From positions 62,001 to 126,000 of the forward strand of contig NZ_JBIGHV010000008.1 in the NCBI RefSeq assembly GCF_043555835.1: a DNA stretch of 64,000 bases. The letters are read 5' to 3'. Below the pieces are notes generated by a model. The model was not told the origin of the DNA, made no database searches, and was given only the letters and a program-made list of their open reading frames with translations. The translations under genes and the position numbers were made by a program. This document shows positions 42,994 to 52,616 of this stretch, one piece after another. The first letter of the stretch is position 1. Every line of letters begins with the position of its first letter. The stretch comes from Pelomonas parva (GTDB lineage Bacteria; Pseudomonadota; Gammaproteobacteria; Burkholderiales; Burkholderiaceae_C).

Positions 42994-43490
42994 GGCTTGC
43001 CTCCCGAGGTCGGCGCAGGCGCAGCCGTACTGCCCATGTCGGAGGCCTTGCTGTTGATGAACTGGCCGATCAGGTTCTCCAGCACGACGGCGCTCTGCGT
43101 CTGCGTGATCAGGTCGCCACTGACGAGGTTCTTCTCCGCAGCACCTGGCTCCAGGCCGATGTACTGCTCGCCCAGGAGGCCGGAGGTCAGGATCTTGGCC
43201 GAACTGTCCTTGGGAAAAGCGGTGGCCTTGTTCAGGTTGATGACGACGCGGGCCTGGAAGGTCTTGTCGTCGAAGGCAATGGTCTCGACGCGGCCGACGA
43301 CGACGCCCGCGCTCTTGACCGCCGCATTGGGCTTGAGGCCGCCGATGTTGTCGAAGCGGGCCGACACCTGGTAGGTCTCATCGAAATTGAGGCTGAGCAG
43401 ATTGCCGGCCTTCAGCGCGAGGAAGAGCAGCGCGGCGCCGCCCAGCAGCACGAATAGACCCACCCAGGCGTCATGTCGAGAAGCTTGCAT
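42990..43490 (-). CDS. mlaD: MlaD MCE-domain protein
   Basis: The 166-residue protein has a single N-terminal membrane anchor (WVGLFVLLGGAALLFLALKA) and one MCE domain (YQVSARFDNIGGLKPNAAVK, then GVVVGRVETI and LTSGLLGEQYIGLEPG). Six copies form the periplasmic ring on top of MlaE. The tail after residue 135 holds the conserved helix SAVVLENLIGQFI. It overlaps mlaA and follows mlaE by 19 bp. Confidence 0.95.
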   Translation of the reverse strand: MQASRHDAWVGLFVLLGGAALLFLALKAGNLLSLNFDETYQVSARFDNIGGLKPNAAVKSAGVVVGRVETIAFDDKTFQARVVINLNKATAFPKDSSAKILTSGLLGEQYIGLEPGAAEKNLVSGDLITQTQSAVVLENLIGQFINSKASDMGSTAAPAPTSGGKP

Positions 43491-43509
43491 GTGGTGTCCC
43501 TGAATCCAA

Positions 43510-44289
43510 TCAAATCGAAAACATCATCGCGGTCAGCATGAAGTCCAGCGCCAGCACGGCGAGGGACGACAGCACGACGGTGCGCGTGGTGGCTGCCGAC
43601 ACGCCTTCCGGCGTGGGTCGGCAGGTGTAGCCCTGCAGCAGCGCTACGAAGGTGACGGTGACACCGAACACCAGGCTCTTGACGACCCCGTTGCCGATGT
43701 CCTTGAACACATCCACGCCGCCCTGCATCTGCGACCAGAAGGCGCCGGCGTCGATGCCCAACAAGGGCACCGCCACCACCCAGCCGCCGATGATGCCCAG
43801 CGCGGAGAAGACTGCCGCAAGTAAGGGCATGGCAATAAAACCACCCCAGAAGCGCGGCGCGAGCACGCGCTGCACGGGGTCCACGGCCATCATTTCCATG
43901 GCGGTGAGCTGCTCGCCGGCCTTCATCAGGCCGATCTCGGCCGTCAGCGAAGTGCCGGCCCGGCCGGCGAACAGCAGCGCCGTGACGACCGGCCCCAACT
44001 CGCGCACCAGGCTCAGTGCGACCAGTAGGCCCACGGCCTCGGCCGAGCCGTAGCGCTGCAGCGTGTAGTAGCCCTGCAGCGCCAGCACGAAGCCGACGAA
44101 CAGGCCCGACACGCCGATGATGGACAGCGACTTGTTGCCCAGGTGGAAGACCTGCTCGCGCACGAGCACGAAGCGCATCAGCGCCTTGGGCGAGCGGGCC
44201 AGCAGGCTGAGGAACAGCCGCGCCGAGGCGCCGATGTCGGCCAGCTTCAACCGCACGCCCGCGCCGACGCGGACCGCCAACGCCATCAT
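43510..44289 (-). CDS. mlaE: MlaE phospholipid ABC transporter permease
   Basis: The 259-residue membrane protein of the MlaE/YrbE family has several hydrophobic helices with the conserved PVVTALLFAGRAGTSLTAEI, then MKAGEQLTAMEMMAVDPVQR and the C-terminal TCRPTPEGVSAATTRTVVLS. It is the inner-membrane core of the Mla transporter. The first codon pair is ATGATG; the start overlaps the mlaF stop (ATGA). A short amphipathic N-terminal helix precedes the first membrane segment. Confidence 0.95.
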   Translation of the reverse strand: MMALAVRVGAGVRLKLADIGASARLFLSLLARSPKALMRFVLVREQVFHLGNKSLSIIGVSGLFVGFVLALQGYYTLQRYGSAEAVGLLVALSLVRELGPVVTALLFAGRAGTSLTAEIGLMKAGEQLTAMEMMAVDPVQRVLAPRFWGGFIAMPLLAAVFSALGIIGGWVVAVPLLGIDAGAFWSQMQGGVDVFKDIGNGVVKSLVFGVTVTFVALLQGYTCRPTPEGVSAATTRTVVLSSLAVLALDFMLTAMMFSI

Positions 44290-45137
44290 GCGGACACTCC
44301 GAAATCCTCAGCCACCGGCACGGCCGGCTGGTGGAAACGCACCGGGCCGTCCGGCTGGGCGCCGACGAACTGGCGCACCAGCGGGTCCTCGCTGCGCCGC
44401 AGCTCGTCCGGCGTGCCCTGGGCGACGACGCGGCCGTTGGCGATCATGGCCACCTCGTCGGCGATGCCGAAGGTCTCGTGCAGGTCGTGCGAGACGACGA
44501 TGCTGGTCAGTCCCAGCGCATCGTTCAGGTCGCGGATCAGCCGGGCGGCGATGCCGAGCGAGATCGGATCCAGGCCGGCGAAGGGCTCGTCATACAGCAC
44601 GAGGTCCGGGTCCAGCGCGATCGCCCGGGCCAGCGCGACGCGGCGGGCCATGCCGCCGGAGATCTCGCTGGGCAGCAGGTCGCGCGCGCCGCGCAGGCCC
44701 ACGGCATTGAGCTTCATCAGCACCAGGTCGCGGATCATGGCCTCGGTCAGGTCCGTGTGCTCGCGCAGCGGGAAGGCGACGTTCTCGAACACGCTCAGGT
44801 CGGTGAACAGCGCGCCGAACTGAAACAGCATGCCCATGCGCCGGCGCACGGCGTACAGGCCGGCGAGGTCCAGCGGTGCGATGTCCTGGCCGTCGAACAG
44901 CACCTGGCCCGAGATCGGGCGCAGCTGCCGGCCCAGCAGGCGCAGCACGGTGGTCTTGCCGCCCCCCGAGGTACCGATCAGCGCCAGCACCTTGCCGCGT
45001 TCGAGCTTCAGGTTGACGCCGTCCAGGATCACGCGATCGCCATAGCCGCAGCTGACATTGCGCAGTTCGATCAGGGGAGCGGTTGCCAAGGGAGTCACGC
45101 GAGCGGGCCGAAGCCGGGCGGGAATAAAGGGCGCCAT
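44286..45137 (-). CDS. mlaF: MlaF ATP-binding protein
   Basis: This ABC ATPase has Walker A GTSGGGKT, signature SEISGGMARRVALARA and Walker B DLVLYDEPFAGLD, then HDLHETFGIADEV. The conserved protein begins at about APLIELRNVSCGYGD. The true start is uncertain: ATG 45137 gives 283 residues, GTG 45098 would start just before the conserved part, and none has a strong ribosome site. It energises phospholipid movement by the MlaFEDB complex. It is the first gene of mlaFEDACB, divergent from the pilin operon. Confidence 0.92.
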   Translation of the reverse strand: MAPFIPARLRPARVTPLATAPLIELRNVSCGYGDRVILDGVNLKLERGKVLALIGTSGGGKTTVLRLLGRQLRPISGQVLFDGQDIAPLDLAGLYAVRRRMGMLFQFGALFTDLSVFENVAFPLREHTDLTEAMIRDLVLMKLNAVGLRGARDLLPSEISGGMARRVALARAIALDPDLVLYDEPFAGLDPISLGIAARLIRDLNDALGLTSIVVSHDLHETFGIADEVAMIANGRVVAQGTPDELRRSEDPLVRQFVGAQPDGPVRFHQPAVPVAEDFGVSA

Positions 45138-45379
45138 GATAGGGGAAACACCGAGAGCCCCCTGAGTTCGCCCGCGCATGGGCAGTCGGCATAGCGATGA
45201 CCCGTCCGCTCTCGTCAGCGTCGGCGGCAGCCTTCCCCGCAGGCACCACCTCCAGGGCGTGCGCTACTTCACGAATGGGGCGTCGCCAGCGACCAGCGTT
45301 TGCAGTGCTGCGACAAGCGGTAGCGCAAGCCGCCGACCCGCCAACAGAATACAGGCCAACCGCTCAACAAAGTGCCGCC

Positions 45380-45838
45380 ATGCCCCGCAGCTCCCCCGCC
45401 AACGCCCGAGGCTTCACGCTGATCGAAGTCATGATCACGGTGGCCATCATCGCCATCCTGGCAGCCGTGGCCATACCGCAGTACCGGGACTATGTCTCGC
45501 GCAGCCGGCTCGCCGACGCCAGCACCGGGCTTGCCACGATGCGCGCGCAGATGGAGCGCTACTACCAGGACAACCGCACCTACGCGGACAGCGGCACCTT
45601 CGTCTCGCCTTGCAACAACAGCGTCGTGTCGACCCGCACGTTCGGCAACTTTGTCATCAGTTGCACGGGCACGCTGAACGCCACTCAGTTCACGCTGCGC
45701 GCGGTAGGCAGCGGGCCTTCGAGCGGCTTCACCTACACCGTCAATCATCAGGACGTGCGCGCCACGACTGCACTGCCGACCGGCTGGGGCAGCACCTGTG
45801 CGAGCAAATGGATCATGAAGAAGGGCGATTCATGCTGA
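45380..45838 (+). CDS. pilE: Type IV pilin, PilE-like
   Basis: The 152-residue pilin has a short leader MPRSSPANARG cut before FTLIEVMITVAIIAILAAVA, with the required glycine and Glu at +5, then IPQYRDYVSRSRLADASTGL typical of PilE/minor pilins. Two cysteine pairs may form disulphides; the last is close to the C-terminus (GSTCASKWIMKKGDSC). It is the first gene of a minor-pilin and adhesin operon and is probably a minor pilin rather than the major subunit, because of its company. It is processed by PilD. The stop overlaps fimT (ATGCTGA). Confidence 0.88.
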   Translation: MPRSSPANARGFTLIEVMITVAIIAILAAVAIPQYRDYVSRSRLADASTGLATMRAQMERYYQDNRTYADSGTFVSPCNNSVVSTRTFGNFVISCTGTLNATQFTLRAVGSGPSSGFTYTVNHQDVRATTALPTGWGSTCASKWIMKKGDSC

Positions 45839-46455
45839 GCGGTGGTTCAGAGCGCGGCTTCAGCCTGGTCGAGCTGATGGTGGCCGTCAGCGTGCTGGTC
45901 ATCTTGACGGCACTGGCGCTGCCCAACTTCACCAGCTGGATTCGCAATTCGCGAGTCCGCACGGTGACCGAGACGCTGCAGGCGGGTGTTCGCCTGGCGC
46001 AGGCCGAGGCGCAGCGGCGCGCGCACACGGTCGTCTTCTTTCGCACCACCGACAAGGACTGCACCGTCACGTCGACTGCCGATGCGAATGGCCTCAACTG
46101 GCAGATTCGCTCGGTCCCCAACGCCTTGCTGACCGCCGATACGGCCGAGGCCATCCAATGCGGTGTGTTGACGGACGTGTCCGCAGGTGTCAGCCTGACT
46201 TCACAGGTCGCGGTCGGCGCCGCAGACCCAACACCGCTTGCAGCGCTGTGCTTCGGTGGGGACGGCAGGCAGACCTCGATGGAAGACCCCACCGCCATCG
46301 GCGCGAACTGCACGGCGGGCACGGCACGTTTCGACTTGGCCCCTACCGCCACCGGCGCAGAAAACCGTGCGCTGCGCCTGGACGTCAGCCTCGCGGGCGC
46401 AATCCGCTTGTGCGACCCCGGCAAAGCCAGCACAGCTCCGGACGGATGCCGATGA
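45832..46455 (+). CDS. fimT: Minor pilin FimT/GspH-like
   Basis: The 207-residue protein has a class III leader MLSGGSERG cut before FSLVELMVAVSVLVILTALA (Glu+5 present), then NFTSWIRNSRVRTVTETLQ and LAQAEAQRRA, the FimT/GspH head start. The C-terminal half is a beta domain with Cys residues. It helps prime pilus assembly and, in some species, DNA uptake. It overlaps pilV by ATGA. Confidence 0.88.
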   Translation: MLSGGSERGFSLVELMVAVSVLVILTALALPNFTSWIRNSRVRTVTETLQAGVRLAQAEAQRRAHTVVFFRTTDKDCTVTSTADANGLNWQIRSVPNALLTADTAEAIQCGVLTDVSAGVSLTSQVAVGAADPTPLAALCFGGDGRQTSMEDPTAIGANCTAGTARFDLAPTATGAENRALRLDVSLAGAIRLCDPGKASTAPDGCR

Positions 46456-46853
46456 TGCACAGCCCTCATTGCAAGGCGCGCGGCTTCTCGATGATCGAGA
46501 TGCTGGTTGGCGTGTTGATCATCACTTTCGGGCTGCTTGGCCTGATCACGCTGCAGGGCCGTGCGCTGCAGGCTGCCGTCGGCACCGAGGACTCACAGCG
46601 CGCGACGCTGCTGGCCGCCGAGATGGCGGCCACGATGTTCGACCAGAACAACGTCAACGTGAATGCCGCCACCGTCGAGGCTTGGGCCGCCCGGGCCGCC
46701 GACCCGGCCAGCGGCGGCGTGCCGAACGGCGTGGGCACCGTCACAGTCAACGGCAATACCGCGCGCATCACGGTCAGCTGGCGGCCGGTTCAATCGACCG
46801 GCGCCGCCAATGACACCAATCGCTATTCGACCGACGTGGTGATTCCCCAATGA
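46452..46853 (+). CDS. pilV: Minor pilin PilV
   Basis: The 133-residue protein starts MMHSPHCKARG with the cleavage before FSMIEMLVGVLIITFGLLGL and Glu at +5, then ITLQGRALQAAVGTEDSQRA as in PilV. The short beta domain ends ...RYSTDVVIPQ. PilV is part of the minor-pilin tip complex that starts pilus polymerisation together with PilW and PilX. It overlaps both neighbours by ATGA, so order and amounts are translationally linked. Confidence 0.9.
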   Translation: MMHSPHCKARGFSMIEMLVGVLIITFGLLGLITLQGRALQAAVGTEDSQRATLLAAEMAATMFDQNNVNVNAATVEAWAARAADPASGGVPNGVGTVTVNGNTARITVSWRPVQSTGAANDTNRYSTDVVIPQ

Positions 46854-47989
46854 GCCGCCCTGCACGCCTTGACCGTGGGTTCTCGCTGGTCGAGCTGATG
46901 GTTGCCATGGTGATCGGCTTGGTGCTGACCTTGACCATCTCCACGATGGTGGCGCGCCAGGAATCGGTGCGGCGCGGCGTGACGTCGGGCAACGACCTGA
47001 CCAGCAACTCGGCGTATGCCTCCTACCTGCTGGACCGCGAACTGCGCAGCGCGGGCGCGGGCTTCAGCCAGGCGACGGCGAGCAACTACGGCTGCACCCT
47101 GCACGCGTCCCGCAACGCAGCTCAGTTGCTGCCAGCCACTGCGGCATTTCCTGCGCCTTTCGCTGCGATTCCTCAGGACTACAGGCTCGCACCCGTGATG
47201 GTGTTCGCCGGCGCCGGCGCTGGCGGCTCGGACGTGATTGCCGTGGCGACGGGCCACTCAGGGCTCAGCGAGACGGCTTTGCCCGTATCGCCGGGCACGG
47301 CCGCACCCGGACAGGTGAAGCTGAGCAACACGCTCGGCATGCGCGGCGGCGACCTGGTGCTCGTGGCGCAGGACGGTCTGGCGCAGTGCATGTTGCAGCA
47401 GGTCAGCGCCGGCTTCGTGGGCGGCACTGCCGAGGTCCTGACCTTCGGCGGCACGCTCGCGGCAGACGTCATTGCCGGCGTAGCACTGGCCGACTTCGCC
47501 ATCGGCAATACCAACGTCTCGCTGCTCGGCAACGCCACGGGCAACCAGCCCCGCCTGCAATTGCTCGGGATCGGCGCCAACAACACGCTCTTCTCTTATG
47601 ACCTGCTGCAGCTGACCGCGGGCGCACAAGCACTTGCAGAGGGCATCGTGGACATGCGGGTCCGGTACGGCGTCGACAGCGCGCCCAGGGACGGGACCGT
47701 CGACGCCTGGATTGCCCCCACCAGCGCAGGCTACACCGCCGCCGCACTGCGCGACGGGTCGGCCACATCGCGAGACAACCTGCAGTCCATCCTGTCGCTC
47801 CGCGTCGGCCTGGTCCTTCGCAGCGACCTCGTGGACAAGACCGATGTCACGCGACCGACCCTGACGCTGTTTGACACGCTGCCTGCCGCGCAACAGCACA
47901 CCTTCACCGTACCGGCCGGTACGGCGACCCAGCGCTACCGGACCGTGGAATTCACGGTGCCGCTGCGCAACGTGCGGTACTCCCGCTAG
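46850..47989 (+). CDS. pilW: Minor pilin PilW
   Basis: The 379-residue protein has the leader MSRPARLDRG cut before FSLVELMVAMVIGLVLTLTI with Glu+5, and the PilW domain (SNSAYASYLLDRELRSAGAG) with a long C-terminal beta region ending in FTVPLRNVRYSR. It is part of the tip-initiation complex with PilV, PilX and PilY1. Its start overlaps pilV by ATGA, and pilX follows 5 bp later. Confidence 0.92.
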   Translation: MSRPARLDRGFSLVELMVAMVIGLVLTLTISTMVARQESVRRGVTSGNDLTSNSAYASYLLDRELRSAGAGFSQATASNYGCTLHASRNAAQLLPATAAFPAPFAAIPQDYRLAPVMVFAGAGAGGSDVIAVATGHSGLSETALPVSPGTAAPGQVKLSNTLGMRGGDLVLVAQDGLAQCMLQQVSAGFVGGTAEVLTFGGTLAADVIAGVALADFAIGNTNVSLLGNATGNQPRLQLLGIGANNTLFSYDLLQLTAGAQALAEGIVDMRVRYGVDSAPRDGTVDAWIAPTSAGYTAAALRDGSATSRDNLQSILSLRVGLVLRSDLVDKTDVTRPTLTLFDTLPAAQQHTFTVPAGTATQRYRTVEFTVPLRNVRYSR

Positions 47990-47994
47990 ACGCG

Positions 47995-48603
47995 ATGAAA
48001 CGCCATCCTGCCCAACTCGCGCAACGCCGCCGATCGCAACGCGGCATGGTGCTGATCTTCGCGCTCATCACCCTGGTCATCCTGCTGATCGGCGCAGTCG
48101 CGATCTCCCGCTCCATCACGTCCAGCCAGCTTGTCCTCGGCAACATCGGCTTCAAGCGAGACCTGACCAACCAGGGCGAACGCGCCTTGCAGATCGCGCT
48201 GGACGTCGTCCGCGACGCCGGCGCGCTGGCCACCGAGACGGCACGCAACAGCAACCTCAAGTCGGCCAACTACAGCGCCTCCCTGCTGCCGTCCAATCCG
48301 CAAGGCATTCCGACTGCGCTGCTGTCGGACGCCCAGTTCGAGGCCATTGGCACTGCGGACAGGGACATCAAGGTGGATGACATGGGCGTCACGATCCGGT
48401 ATGTGATCGATCGCCTGGCAACCACCGACGGCGCCTGCAGTTCGAGCACTTGCACCATGGCTGCCCAGAAGGTTTTTGGCACGGCGTCGAGTGAGCTGAT
48501 CAAGGCAGCTCCACCCGAGCAGCCCATCTTTCGCATCACGCTGCGTGTGACGGGGCCGCGCAAGACGCTGTCTTTCTTCCAGTCCACATTCACCGCAGAT
48601 TGA
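47995..48603 (+). CDS. pilX: Minor pilin PilX
   Basis: The 202-residue protein has a basic leader MKRHPAQLAQRRRSQRG cut before MVLIFALITLVILLIGAVA. As is usual for PilX, it has no Glu at +5, which marks it as the tip-most minor pilin. The rest (DLTNQGERALQIALDVVRDA, then a domain with a CSSSTC cysteine pair) fits the PilX family. It joins PilV/PilW to PilY1 at the pilus tip. Confidence 0.9.
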   Translation: MKRHPAQLAQRRRSQRGMVLIFALITLVILLIGAVAISRSITSSQLVLGNIGFKRDLTNQGERALQIALDVVRDAGALATETARNSNLKSANYSASLLPSNPQGIPTALLSDAQFEAIGTADRDIKVDDMGVTIRYVIDRLATTDGACSSSTCTMAAQKVFGTASSELIKAAPPEQPIFRITLRVTGPRKTLSFFQSTFTAD

Positions 48604-48634
48604 GTCCGGCCGCTCCGGCGTAACGAGGTCCTCC

Positions 48635-51600
48635 ATGAATGCAGTCCGCTTTGTCAACGCGCGCGGTTTGGCCCTGACAGCCAGCCTGCTCGTCATCGCA
48701 GCAACGACCACCGCCCAGGTACCGCTCGCCGATCAGCCCGTGTTCTCGTCCGTCAATGTGCCGGGCAACATGGCGTTGGCCCTGTCGGTGGAGTTCCCCA
48801 CGGCCATCAGCGTTGCTCACCCGGGCCGCACTTACGCGTCGACAAACAACTATCTCGGCTACTTCGACCCGGGCAAATGCTACAAATATAAGTTTGTCAG
48901 CAGCACGGCGCCGGACAGCGACAACAACTATTTTTATCCCACCCGTGCAGCCACCAACAGGGTTTGCTCCGGCGAATGGAGTGGCAATTTCCTGAATTGG
49001 GCATCGATGCAGACCATCGACCCGTTTCGCTGGGCCTTGACCGGCGGATATCGCTGGATCGACACCCCCGAGCTGACCGTGCTCGAGAAGGCATGGAGCA
49101 GCGGCCAGGGTTCCGCCGCGAACAATTTCGCCAATAGCACCACATCCGGAAGCACGACGATTGCCGGCGCGACACCCTTTACCGGCGCGGCAACTCTCGG
49201 CACCGCCATCTGGAGTTACGGCAACAAGATGCGCTTCATGGCCGTCGCATCGGGTTCGCCGAGCTACAGCGGCACGCCGACACATTTCAACAGCACCGCA
49301 AACCTGGCCACCCAGTATGAGGTTTTCATTCGGGTCAAGGTATGCGACAACAGCGTCGGCCGCGAAGCCAACTGCGTTGCGTATGCCGGTGGCAATTACA
49401 AGCCGGAAGGCTTGATGCAGCAGTATTCGAACAAAATCCGTTACAGCGCCTTCGGGTATCTGGCGAGTGATGATACGGGCGACGGAAACCTGAAGCGCGA
49501 CGGTGCCGTCTTGCGGGCGGCGCAGCGCTTCATCGGCCCGACCCAGCCCGTGCCCGGCAGCCCCGACATTGCCAATCCGCTCACACCGGAGTGGAGTTCG
49601 ACCACCGGCGTGATGGCGCGAAACCCCAATAGCGCCGACGCCACCGCCAGCAGCACGGCCGCCGTGCCGATTCTGGACAGCGGCGTGATGAACTACCTCA
49701 ATAAATTTGGGGAAATAAACCGCACCGTTTACAAGCGCTACGACAACGTGAGCGAGCTGTATTACGCGACGTTGCGCTACTTCCGCAACCTGGGCAATGT
49801 GACGGAGTGGTCCGCCATGACGGGTGTCAACGACGCCACCCGCCGAACAATGCTGGATGGGTTTCCTGTCATCACCAACTGGAAAGACCCCGTTCAATAT
49901 TCCTGCCAACGCAATTTCATATTGGGAATTGGTGACGTCAATACCCACGCAGACCGCAACCTGCCAGGCGCCACCGGCGGCAAAGAGCCAGCCAAACCCA
50001 CCGCCGTCGCCAACGACACCGTCGACGCCGTGGAGTGGACGAACAAGGTCGGCACCCTGCAGGGGCTGAGCAACCTGGGTACTTCACTGATTCCCAGCAA
50101 CGATGCCGGTTATCTGATGGCAGGTCTGGCGTACTACGCCAATACCACCGACATCCGGGACGATCTGGCCGGCAAGCAAACCATCAAAACCTATTGGCTT
50201 GACGTCCTGGAAGGCGGCTACAAGGCTAACCGGCAGTTCTATCTTGCTGCCAAGTACGGTGGCTTCAACCCACCTGACAGCTTCACCGTCGCAAGCGCAA
50301 CGGCGGCGCAGTTCACCAACAACAAGGGCTGGTGGAGCACCACCAGCGACACCATCGGCAGCCAGGACAGGCCTGACAACTACTACACCGCTGACGCCCC
50401 TGACAAGATGGTGCAGGGCCTGACCGCCGCCTTTTCAAGCATCTCCTCGCAGCTGAGCGCCTACTCCACGTCCTTCGTCACCTCGGTGCCGCAGATTTCT
50501 TCACTGGGGAGCGCCACTTACGCGACGAAGTTCGACGCCAAGACCTGGACCGGCGATGTGGTCGCCAGCCTGGCGACGGTCGATGTGGACACCGGCAAGC
50601 CCGTCCTGCAAACGCGCTGGAGCTTCGCAGAGGTGCTGGCCACACAGGCCGCCGGCACCGGCTGGGACACGAAACGCAACATCGTCACCTACAACACGAG
50701 CAGCAAGGTAGGCGTGCCTTTTCGCAGCGCCAAGATCTCAGCAGCCCAGTCGACCAGCTTGAACACGTCCTACGTCAGTGGCGATGATCAGCTCAACTAC
50801 CTCAATTACCTACGCGGCGACCGCACCCATGAGCGGTCCTCCGCAGCAACGGGTTCGACGCGCGCCTACCGGGACCGTGCCGGCCTGGTCGGCGATGTCG
50901 TGAACGCCAAGGCCCGCCCGGTCGGCCCGCCCGCCGCGCCCTATTCCAGCGTGACGAATCCCGGCTACAGCAAGTTCAAGTCCGACCTCGCCAACCGGAC
51001 GCCGATGGTCTACGCCGGCACCAACGCTGGCATGGTGCACGCCATCAACGGCAGCCTGACCGGCACCGATGCCGGCAAAGAAGTCTTTGCCTACATCCCC
51101 AGCCCGACCTTCACTGGCCCGACGTCGACCCCCAACACCAATGGTCTGGCCCATGTCGGCAACCCTGATTTCACGCACCGGTTCCTGGTTGACGCCACGC
51201 CGTTGGCAGTCGACGTGGACCTCGGGCGCACATCGGGCAGCACCGGCACCGATTGGCGCACCCTGCTGGTGGGCGGCCTCGGCAAGGGCGGCAAGGCCAT
51301 CTACGCGCTGGACATCACCAATCCATCGAACATCACTGACAAGTCCGAAGGCGTTCAACGGGAAACCGAAGCAGCCACCAAGGTCATGTGGGAGTTCACC
51401 GACGCCGACGGCGACCTCGGCTACTCCTTCGGCCAGCCGGTCGTCGTCAAGACGCGCAAGTACGGCTGGGTCGTCGTCGCGGGCTCCGGCTACAACAACC
51501 GCGATGGCAAGGGCTACTTCTTCTTCATCAACCCAAAAACGGGTGCACTGCTGGAGAAGGTTGCAACGCCTTGCGGCAGCTGCTCCTCGACCAACCAGGC

Positions 51601-52450
51601 TGGCCTCGCGCACATCAACGCCTTCATGCTGGACGCGAGTGACGGCACGGCCGACACCATCTATGGCGGCGACTTGATGGGCAATGTGTGGCGCCTGGAC
51701 GTTTCCGGCACCAGCACCTATCCGGAGCCGGTGAAGTTCGCCACGCTGACCGGCTCGGACGGCAACGTGCTGCCCATCACGAGCAAGCCGTTGCCCGTCG
51801 TGCAACCGGGCACCAACCGGCGCTACATCACCGTCGGTACGGGCCGTTTGCTGGACCCTAGCGATCTCAACAGTGGCCAGGCGCAACGCTTCTTCGCCAT
51901 CCTGGACGGCACCAATGCCGCCTTCAGCAACGATGGCACGGTGGGCGGCAAGAAGTCGGACCTTCCCACTGGTGTGACCTTCCCGCTGACCGTCGCGAAG
52001 ATGCGGCAGCTCACCGACCTGAACGCGAAGATCGCCCTCGACCTTCGCAAGGAGGTGGGCTGGTACCTGGACCTGGGCGTGGCTACCGGCGGGCAGGGGT
52101 GGCGGGTGCTTTCTGATCCGACCTCGTACTACGGCGTCGTCGCGTTTGCCGCCACCGCTCCCAGCTCCGGAGATGCCTGCTCGCCCAACGGAAACAGCCG
52201 TGTGTATGCGCTGGACCTGGGTACGGGTTCTTGCGCGCTGAAGGGCACCGGCACATCGTGCTATTCGAGCCCACCCGATGGCGTGATCGTCGACGTGCAG
52301 ATCATTGCCGATCCGCCGAACAGCGACCCCCAGACCACCCGCGTCGTGTACGGTGACGACAAAGGCAAAGTGGGCGCAAATGAACTGCGCCGCCCGCCCA
52401 ATCTGGGGCTGCAGCGCCTGAACTGGCGAGAGATCCAGGTCAACAACTGA
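48635..52450 (+). CDS. pilY1: Type IV pilus tip adhesin PilY1
   Basis: The 1271-residue secreted protein begins with a signal peptide (GLALTASLLVIAATTTAQ). The N-terminal ~500 residues are variable with many aromatic residues and cysteines (CYKYKF, NRVCSGEWSGNFLNWASMQT); the C-terminal half is the PilY1 beta-propeller (MVYAGTNAGMVHAINGSLTG, LLVGGLGKGGKAIYALDITN, GDLGYSFGQPVV, YGGDLMGNVWRLDVS, ITVGTGRLL). The family caps the pilus tip, binds calcium and mediates adhesion and surface sensing. ATG 48635 follows a GAGG site. The region near 48860-49760 is locally richer in A/T than its surroundings. Confidence 0.93.
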   Translation: MNAVRFVNARGLALTASLLVIAATTTAQVPLADQPVFSSVNVPGNMALALSVEFPTAISVAHPGRTYASTNNYLGYFDPGKCYKYKFVSSTAPDSDNNYFYPTRAATNRVCSGEWSGNFLNWASMQTIDPFRWALTGGYRWIDTPELTVLEKAWSSGQGSAANNFANSTTSGSTTIAGATPFTGAATLGTAIWSYGNKMRFMAVASGSPSYSGTPTHFNSTANLATQYEVFIRVKVCDNSVGREANCVAYAGGNYKPEGLMQQYSNKIRYSAFGYLASDDTGDGNLKRDGAVLRAAQRFIGPTQPVPGSPDIANPLTPEWSSTTGVMARNPNSADATASSTAAVPILDSGVMNYLNKFGEINRTVYKRYDNVSELYYATLRYFRNLGNVTEWSAMTGVNDATRRTMLDGFPVITNWKDPVQYSCQRNFILGIGDVNTHADRNLPGATGGKEPAKPTAVANDTVDAVEWTNKVGTLQGLSNLGTSLIPSNDAGYLMAGLAYYANTTDIRDDLAGKQTIKTYWLDVLEGGYKANRQFYLAAKYGGFNPPDSFTVASATAAQFTNNKGWWSTTSDTIGSQDRPDNYYTADAPDKMVQGLTAAFSSISSQLSAYSTSFVTSVPQISSLGSATYATKFDAKTWTGDVVASLATVDVDTGKPVLQTRWSFAEVLATQAAGTGWDTKRNIVTYNTSSKVGVPFRSAKISAAQSTSLNTSYVSGDDQLNYLNYLRGDRTHERSSAATGSTRAYRDRAGLVGDVVNAKARPVGPPAAPYSSVTNPGYSKFKSDLANRTPMVYAGTNAGMVHAINGSLTGTDAGKEVFAYIPSPTFTGPTSTPNTNGLAHVGNPDFTHRFLVDATPLAVDVDLGRTSGSTGTDWRTLLVGGLGKGGKAIYALDITNPSNITDKSEGVQRETEAATKVMWEFTDADGDLGYSFGQPVVVKTRKYGWVVVAGSGYNNRDGKGYFFFINPKTGALLEKVATPCGSCSSTNQAGLAHINAFMLDASDGTADTIYGGDLMGNVWRLDVSGTSTYPEPVKFATLTGSDGNVLPITSKPLPVVQPGTNRRYITVGTGRLLDPSDLNSGQAQRFFAILDGTNAAFSNDGTVGGKKSDLPTGVTFPLTVAKMRQLTDLNAKIALDLRKEVGWYLDLGVATGGQGWRVLSDPTSYYGVVAFAATAPSSGDACSPNGNSRVYALDLGTGSCALKGTGTSCYSSPPDGVIVDVQIIADPPNSDPQTTRVVYGDDKGKVGANELRRPPNLGLQRLNWREIQVNN

Positions 52451-52522
52451 GGCAAGGCATGACCGCTCAAGGCGGCCATGCCAGCCCTGTCCTCGCCAAG
52501 TCGGAATCGAGCTGAAAACAAG

Positions 52523-52560
52523 AAAGCCAGTCAGTTGAAACTGACTGGCTTTTCGCTTTG
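52523..52560 (+). terminator. Strong rho-independent terminator after pilY1
   Basis: AAAGCCAGTCAGTT (52523-52536), a GA loop and AACTGACTGGCTTT (52539-52552) form a perfect 14-bp stem, followed by TTTCGCTTT. An A-rich stretch on the other side (GAAAACAAG) lets it work for the convergent gltD transcript too. Confidence 0.93.
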
Positions 52561-52616
52561 TGGGCCCGCTCGGTCACCACATGGTGGCCCGGCAGCGCCG
52601 GGCGACCGGGGGCCGC

